Assembly (NCBI GenBank): GCA_900539175.1 | Contig: UQAW01000001.1 | Coordinates: forward strand, 1 to 64,000 | Source of the DNA: an uncultured Lachnospiraceae bacterium | Lineage (GTDB): Bacteria; Bacillota; Clostridia; Lachnospirales; Lachnospiraceae | Reading direction: 5' to 3' | Length of the DNA: 64,000 nucleotides | Shown: positions 60,406 through 64,000 of the stretch, in pieces | Layout: each line of letters opens with the position of its first letter | How positions within the stretch are numbered: the stretch's first letter is position 1 | Program-made: the position numbers and the translations under genes | Notes under the pieces: generated by a model | The model's database searches: none | What the model was told of the DNA's origin: nothing | What the model saw: the letters and a program-made list of their open reading frames with translations, nothing else

Positions 60406-62733
60406 GTGGGAAAATTGAAGAATCTTATCCGATATCATTTCCAGTCGGAAAAATCACAGTATATCTCTTATGGTATCATCATCTTTTTAACAGCTTTTGT
60501 TTTAAATATTGCATTTGTTCTGGCCTTTCAGGTAGGGAATGCATATAACGAAAGATTTCAGGAGCTAAAAACTGCAGATCTTAATTTCTGTATTCCGAAG
60601 GTACAGGATAAGGATATTTTAAAAGAAAAATGTCTTGAGGTAAGTGGCGTAGAAGAAATAGAAATCAGAGAAGGAATAAAACTTTCTCCAATTGTCAAGA
60701 AGTTCAGAGGAACAGATTTTTTAATGAATACTGTTTTTTATAATCTGGATCAGGAAAGAGTATTTAATTTGCTGGAAATCAGTGAGGAAAAAGACTTCGG
60801 AAAATCAAATGATGAGAAAATAGTCTATGTTCCGGAGTATTATATTCAATTTGGAGAATTTTCTGTAGGAGACACGCTGAGTATTGAGCTTGGCGATAGG
60901 GATTATGATTTCCGGATTGCGGGAGTAATCAATGAGATGCAGTATGGAAATTATGGTACGGGACTGATCGGTTTATATTTTCCTGATGAAGTCTATCAGG
61001 ACTTTGTAAAGGATCAGAAAGAATATGAAATTGCAGAATATTCGATTCGGACGAAGGATAAAGCAGATAAGACGAAAATAACAAATGAAATCAGTGATAT
61101 GTTGGAGGACGAGGGTATTTCCATGTTATCCTTCAGCAATGCCGAGAATGGGAAACAGGCAAGAATGATGGTCTGTAATTTGACGATTGCAATTTTAGTG
61201 GCATTTGCATGCATTATTTTGCTGGTAAGTGTATTTTTGTGTAAGTTCAAAATAAAAAATACGATCGAAGAAAAGATTGCTTCGATGGGAGTTTTGAAAG
61301 CTCTTGGCTATACGGGAGGAATGATTATTCAGTCTATAGTTCTTCCATATCTAATGATCGTGGCACTGGTAACAATTTTAAGTGTGGCGGTATCTTACAT
61401 CGTGCTGCCAACAATTTCAAATGTGTTAGCGCTCCAGTCCGGTTTTTCGTTTACGCTGCATTTTGATATAAAAGCGTTAATTGCAGTATTCATACTGTTA
61501 GAAATTATCACATTGGTGTTCGTGCTTTTTGCAGCAAGAAAAATTCGTAAGTTGCAGCCTATTTCAGCAATCAGAGGAACTGTAGAAGGAAAGCGTGGAA
61601 GGAAAAATCGTCTTCCTCTGGATAAGACAGCAGGAAATTTAAAATTAAATATTGTTTTAAAAAGTACAATGTCATCTGCACAACACAATATTTTACTGTT
61701 TGCTGTGTCATTTCTGGTTATGGTGTTAATGGCATTTGCAAGCACATTGTTCTATAATGTGATTATAGAACCGGAAAACTTTATGACAACGCTGTTTGAG
61801 GAGTCTCCCGATGTGGTGCTGCAGGTAAAAGAAGACAGTGTAAAGGAAGATTTAAAAAATGATACACAGGTTGAAAAGGTATTAGAATACAGTACGAAAA
61901 ATGTGAAAACATCAAAGGGCAGTGTGACGACTTTTGTATGTGAGGACTTTTCAGAGGTTTCCAATGACCTGTGTTATAAAGGAAGAAATCCGAAAAAAGA
62001 GACAGAAATCGCGGTTGGAAATATATTTGAAGAGGACTATGAAATTGGAGAAGAAATTGAAATTTCTCTTGGAGAAGAAAGTACTGCATATAAAATTGTA
62101 GGTTTTATTCAGGGGGTTAATTATCAGGGAAGTGTATGTGAACTGACAAATGAAGGATATCAGCAGTTGGACGAAGCGTATCGGGCGGATTCTTTGTATG
62201 TCTATCTGCAGGATGGATCAAAGCCCCAGGATTTTATAGAGCAGATTGAAGATGAACAGGAAAACAAAATATCAGGAACGATAAATTATGCAAAAAATAT
62301 TGAAATATCACAATCTATGTATTCGAAACTAGTAACATTGATCATTGTGATAATTTTTATTTTAACAATTTTAATTGTATTGTTGATCCTTTATGTTATA
62401 ATAAAATCACAAATTACACAGAGAAAACAGGAATTTGGTATCTATAAAGCAATCGGTTATTCAAACAAACAGCTTACATCACAGCTGGCATTTAGTTTTT
62501 TACCGATTTCCGCTATCGCCATACTGATCTCAGCTGGACTTGGCATTTTGTATCTTCCTGCTATCAATCAGGCTTTATTTGGAATCATTGGTGCAGCGAA
62601 GAATAATTTTCAAATATCTGTTTTGATTCTGTTTTTATCAGCAGCATTGCAGATTGCCGTAAATTTTGTAATAAGTATTGGCCTGGCAATGCCAATAAAG
62701 AAAATTTCAGCATATTCGTTGATCAAAGAATAA
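60406..62733 (+). CDS. ABC transporter permease, FtsX type (second set)
   Basis: A 775-residue permease with an N-terminal helix (IIFLTAFVLNIAFVLAFQVG), an extracytoplasmic domain, three helices including LTIAILVAFACIILLVSVFL, a second extracytoplasmic domain and a final trio (LVTLIIVIIFILTILIVLL). GTG 60406 is chosen because the ATPase stop is at 60402-60404 and GGGGTGG lies just before. Two-domain FtsX permeases of this size serve in antibiotic peptide export or resistance. Confidence 0.86.
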   Translation: MGKLKNLIRYHFQSEKSQYISYGIIIFLTAFVLNIAFVLAFQVGNAYNERFQELKTADLNFCIPKVQDKDILKEKCLEVSGVEEIEIREGIKLSPIVKKFRGTDFLMNTVFYNLDQERVFNLLEISEEKDFGKSNDEKIVYVPEYYIQFGEFSVGDTLSIELGDRDYDFRIAGVINEMQYGNYGTGLIGLYFPDEVYQDFVKDQKEYEIAEYSIRTKDKADKTKITNEISDMLEDEGISMLSFSNAENGKQARMMVCNLTIAILVAFACIILLVSVFLCKFKIKNTIEEKIASMGVLKALGYTGGMIIQSIVLPYLMIVALVTILSVAVSYIVLPTISNVLALQSGFSFTLHFDIKALIAVFILLEIITLVFVLFAARKIRKLQPISAIRGTVEGKRGRKNRLPLDKTAGNLKLNIVLKSTMSSAQHNILLFAVSFLVMVLMAFASTLFYNVIIEPENFMTTLFEESPDVVLQVKEDSVKEDLKNDTQVEKVLEYSTKNVKTSKGSVTTFVCEDFSEVSNDLCYKGRNPKKETEIAVGNIFEEDYEIGEEIEISLGEESTAYKIVGFIQGVNYQGSVCELTNEGYQQLDEAYRADSLYVYLQDGSKPQDFIEQIEDEQENKISGTINYAKNIEISQSMYSKLVTLIIVIIFILTILIVLLILYVIIKSQITQRKQEFGIYKAIGYSNKQLTSQLAFSFLPISAIAILISAGLGILYLPAINQALFGIIGAAKNNFQISVLILFLSAALQIAVNFVISIGLAMPIKKISAYSLIKE

Positions 62734-62751
62734 AGGGAGATGTAAGGAAAG

Positions 62752-63636
62752 GTGATTTCAGAAAAGATTAAAGAGCTACGTACACAGGCGAAAATGTCTC
62801 AGGAGTCGTTGGCTGAAAAATTAAATGTCTCAAGGCAGGCGATTACAAAATGGGAGACAGGAGCAGGATTGCCTGATATCAATAACATCATGGCGATTGC
62901 GAAGTTATTTCAGATTTCCTTAGATGAGCTGCTGGATCATCAACAGGGCACAGATCATACAACTGATTTTCTCTATGAAAGCAGAACGGAGTATGATATT
63001 GATGAAAGGAAGAATTATGATATTACCTTTATGGGAGCCAAAAGCGTTGCTTTGAAGTGTTATGAGGGAGAGAAAATACTGGTAAGACTTGCATCAAATC
63101 AGATTTCAAACATTCAGAATGCTTTTAAGGTAAAACTAGATGATGTTAAAAAGAGAATTGATGTTGGCATCAGACGTTTAGATATGCTCAGTGAAACGGA
63201 AGCAAAAGCGGCATTGCATATTTTCATTTATGTGCCATTACCGTATACAGGTAAAATGGAGCTAGAAGGGAATACGGAGAATTTAGAATTAATCGGGATA
63301 GAATCGGATAATGTTGAATTTTCCGGTAAGGTGAAACATATTGAAATTGAGAAAAGTGTATCCCATATTGAAATAAATACAAATGAAGATCTTGAAGTAA
63401 TATGCAGTTATATGAAGGGGCGTCTGGATATCAATCAGATTTCTGCAACATCTAAGTTGTACATAGATGCTGATACGAATATGCAGTTGGTGACCAGAGG
63501 AATTGCGAATAAAATTATGCCGGAAGATAAACAGTTGAAAATCATAGATGATGAAGGAGACTTTGATTTGATGATAGAGCTAAATGGCATAAAAAGTGAG
63601 TTAGTTATAACGGGATTGCGGAGAAAGGAAGCTTAA
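62752..63636 (+). CDS. XRE-family regulator fused to a DUF4097-like beta domain
   Basis: A 294-residue protein. Residues 1-65 are a Cro/CI helix-turn-helix (KIKELRTQAKMSQESLAEKL, SRQAITKWETGAGLPD). Residues about 100-290 have a repetitive beta pattern (LELIGIESDNVEFSGKVKHI) like DUF4097 beta-helix domains. No membrane segment is present, so the domain stays in the cytoplasm and may sense a ligand or assemble the regulator. It follows the second permease by 18 bases and so probably controls that operon or the cluster. GTG 62752 follows AAGGAA. Confidence 0.85.
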   Translation: MISEKIKELRTQAKMSQESLAEKLNVSRQAITKWETGAGLPDINNIMAIAKLFQISLDELLDHQQGTDHTTDFLYESRTEYDIDERKNYDITFMGAKSVALKCYEGEKILVRLASNQISNIQNAFKVKLDDVKKRIDVGIRRLDMLSETEAKAALHIFIYVPLPYTGKMELEGNTENLELIGIESDNVEFSGKVKHIEIEKSVSHIEINTNEDLEVICSYMKGRLDINQISATSKLYIDADTNMQLVTRGIANKIMPEDKQLKIIDDEGDFDLMIELNGIKSELVITGLRRKEA

Positions 63637-63692
63637 CAAGGCATTAACAAAACCGTATCTATCATAAATAAACGTCAAACAGTATTTTGGAT

Positions 63693-63733
63693 TGAGAGAA
63701 CGGGGAGATATCCCCGATTCTCTCAGTTTTTTT
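63693..63733 (+). terminator. Rho-independent terminator at the end of the cluster
   Basis: GAGAGAACGGGGA pairs with TCCCCGATTCTCTC (one mismatch), followed by AGTTTTTTT. It lies about 60 bases after the regulator gene and overlaps the end of the convergent gene. Confidence 0.88.
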
Positions 63734-64000
63734 CTTCTCTGCTCACAAGGAAGTCAAAAATATCAAGCAGTTCAGCAGCAGTTACTGTCAGAATAGAGGC
63801 AGTATGATCCCGGCTGCAGATGGAGAGATAATAATCGTCATCCAGCAAATAGCTATTCAATCTTGCAGATCTATCAATATTGTTTTCAGAATCTCTTACC
63901 AGCCCATCGGTAATACTGGTTGAAAAGGAGTCCAGACTTGTAGATAGTCCGGTACCAAGATACTTAATATAGCTTTCTTTCAGTGTCCAGGTTTGGGTAA
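63723..64000 (-). CDS. Sfp-type phosphopantetheinyl transferase, C-terminal part (5' partial)
   Basis: Ninety-one codons on the minus strand, open to the right edge, stop at 63723-63725. The signature WTLKESYIKYLGTGL contains the KE(S)xxK motif of Sfp/HetI transferases, followed by DDDYYLSICSRD. It attaches phosphopantetheine to carrier domains and would activate the five T domains and the ligase-protein ACP plus two free ACPs. Convergent placement at the cluster edge suggests it belongs to the pathway but has its own promoter outside the window. Its stop codon lies in the opposing terminator hairpin. Confidence 0.85.
   Translation of the reverse strand, partial: TQTWTLKESYIKYLGTGLSTSLDSFSTSITDGLVRDSENNIDRSARLNSYLLDDDYYLSICSRDHTASILTVTAAELLDIFDFLVSREEKN

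Overview
The window is from an anaerobic, low-GC Gram-positive bacterium, most likely a gut Lachnospiraceae (class Clostridia). This is inferred from strong GGAGG-type ribosome sites, S-layer-homology (SLH) surface proteins, a clostridial hexuronate operon, an iron alcohol dehydrogenase, a yybP-ykoY-type RNA leader and short palindromic repeats. The species is not identified. No tRNA, rRNA, CRISPR array, intact insertion sequence or replication origin was seen.

Left part (1-22.3 kb), ordinary and accessory genes. The window opens inside an SLH protein. A glucuronate catabolic operon follows (uxuA, kdgA, kdgK, uxaC), then a HAD phosphatase. A MerR regulator faces a textbook MerR-type promoter (19-bp spacer with a dyad) driving a ureohydrolase, a PII-like protein and an APC permease. 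A probable Mn2+-type (yybP-ykoY) riboswitch with a visible terminator platform precedes a YccF protein and an unknown membrane protein. Next come a broken SLH metallophosphoesterase gene, a large secreted SLH glycosidase-like protein, an unknown membrane-anchored protein, a nitrilase-family amidase and an iron alcohol dehydrogenase. A roughly 160-bp MITE-like element and a very AT-rich leader separate this part from the next.

Right part (22.4-63.6 kb), the main feature. One co-directional gene train encodes a hybrid NRPS/PKS that I do not recognise as any described pathway. It starts with a fused AccD-AccA carboxyltransferase (malonyl-CoA supply) and a DUF6790 membrane protein. A 5466-residue synthetase follows: C-A-T-KS-AT-T-C-A-T-KS-(no AT)-T-C-A-T-C. 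Next is an acyl-AMP ligase-ACP-KS protein whose module also lacks an AT, then a free GSA-type aminotransferase, a CPBP-like protein without catalytic residues, a type II thioesterase, an MFS exporter and an FtsX/ATPase ABC pair. After these lies a hydroxymalonyl-ACP cassette (3-hydroxyacyl-CoA-type dehydrogenase, ACP, FkbH, acyl-CoA dehydrogenase) with its own EtfB and EtfA, then a second ACP and a free acyltransferase. A second FtsX ABC pair and an XRE regulator fused to a DUF4097-like domain close the train. A convergent Sfp-type phosphopantetheinyl transferase runs off the right edge.

How the parts may work together (inference). The ligase-ACP-KS protein, free acyltransferase, second ACP and aminotransferase look like a dispersed version of the iturin/mycosubtilin starter module and could make a beta-amino acyl starter. 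The megasynthetase would add three amino acids and two ketide units, one malonyl through its cis AT and one supplied in trans, possibly hydroxymalonyl. No ketoreductase, dehydratase, enoylreductase or terminal thioesterase is visible, so unreduced beta-keto units and release by the terminal C domain or a partner are predicted. The MFS and two ABC systems are the likely export or self-protection functions.
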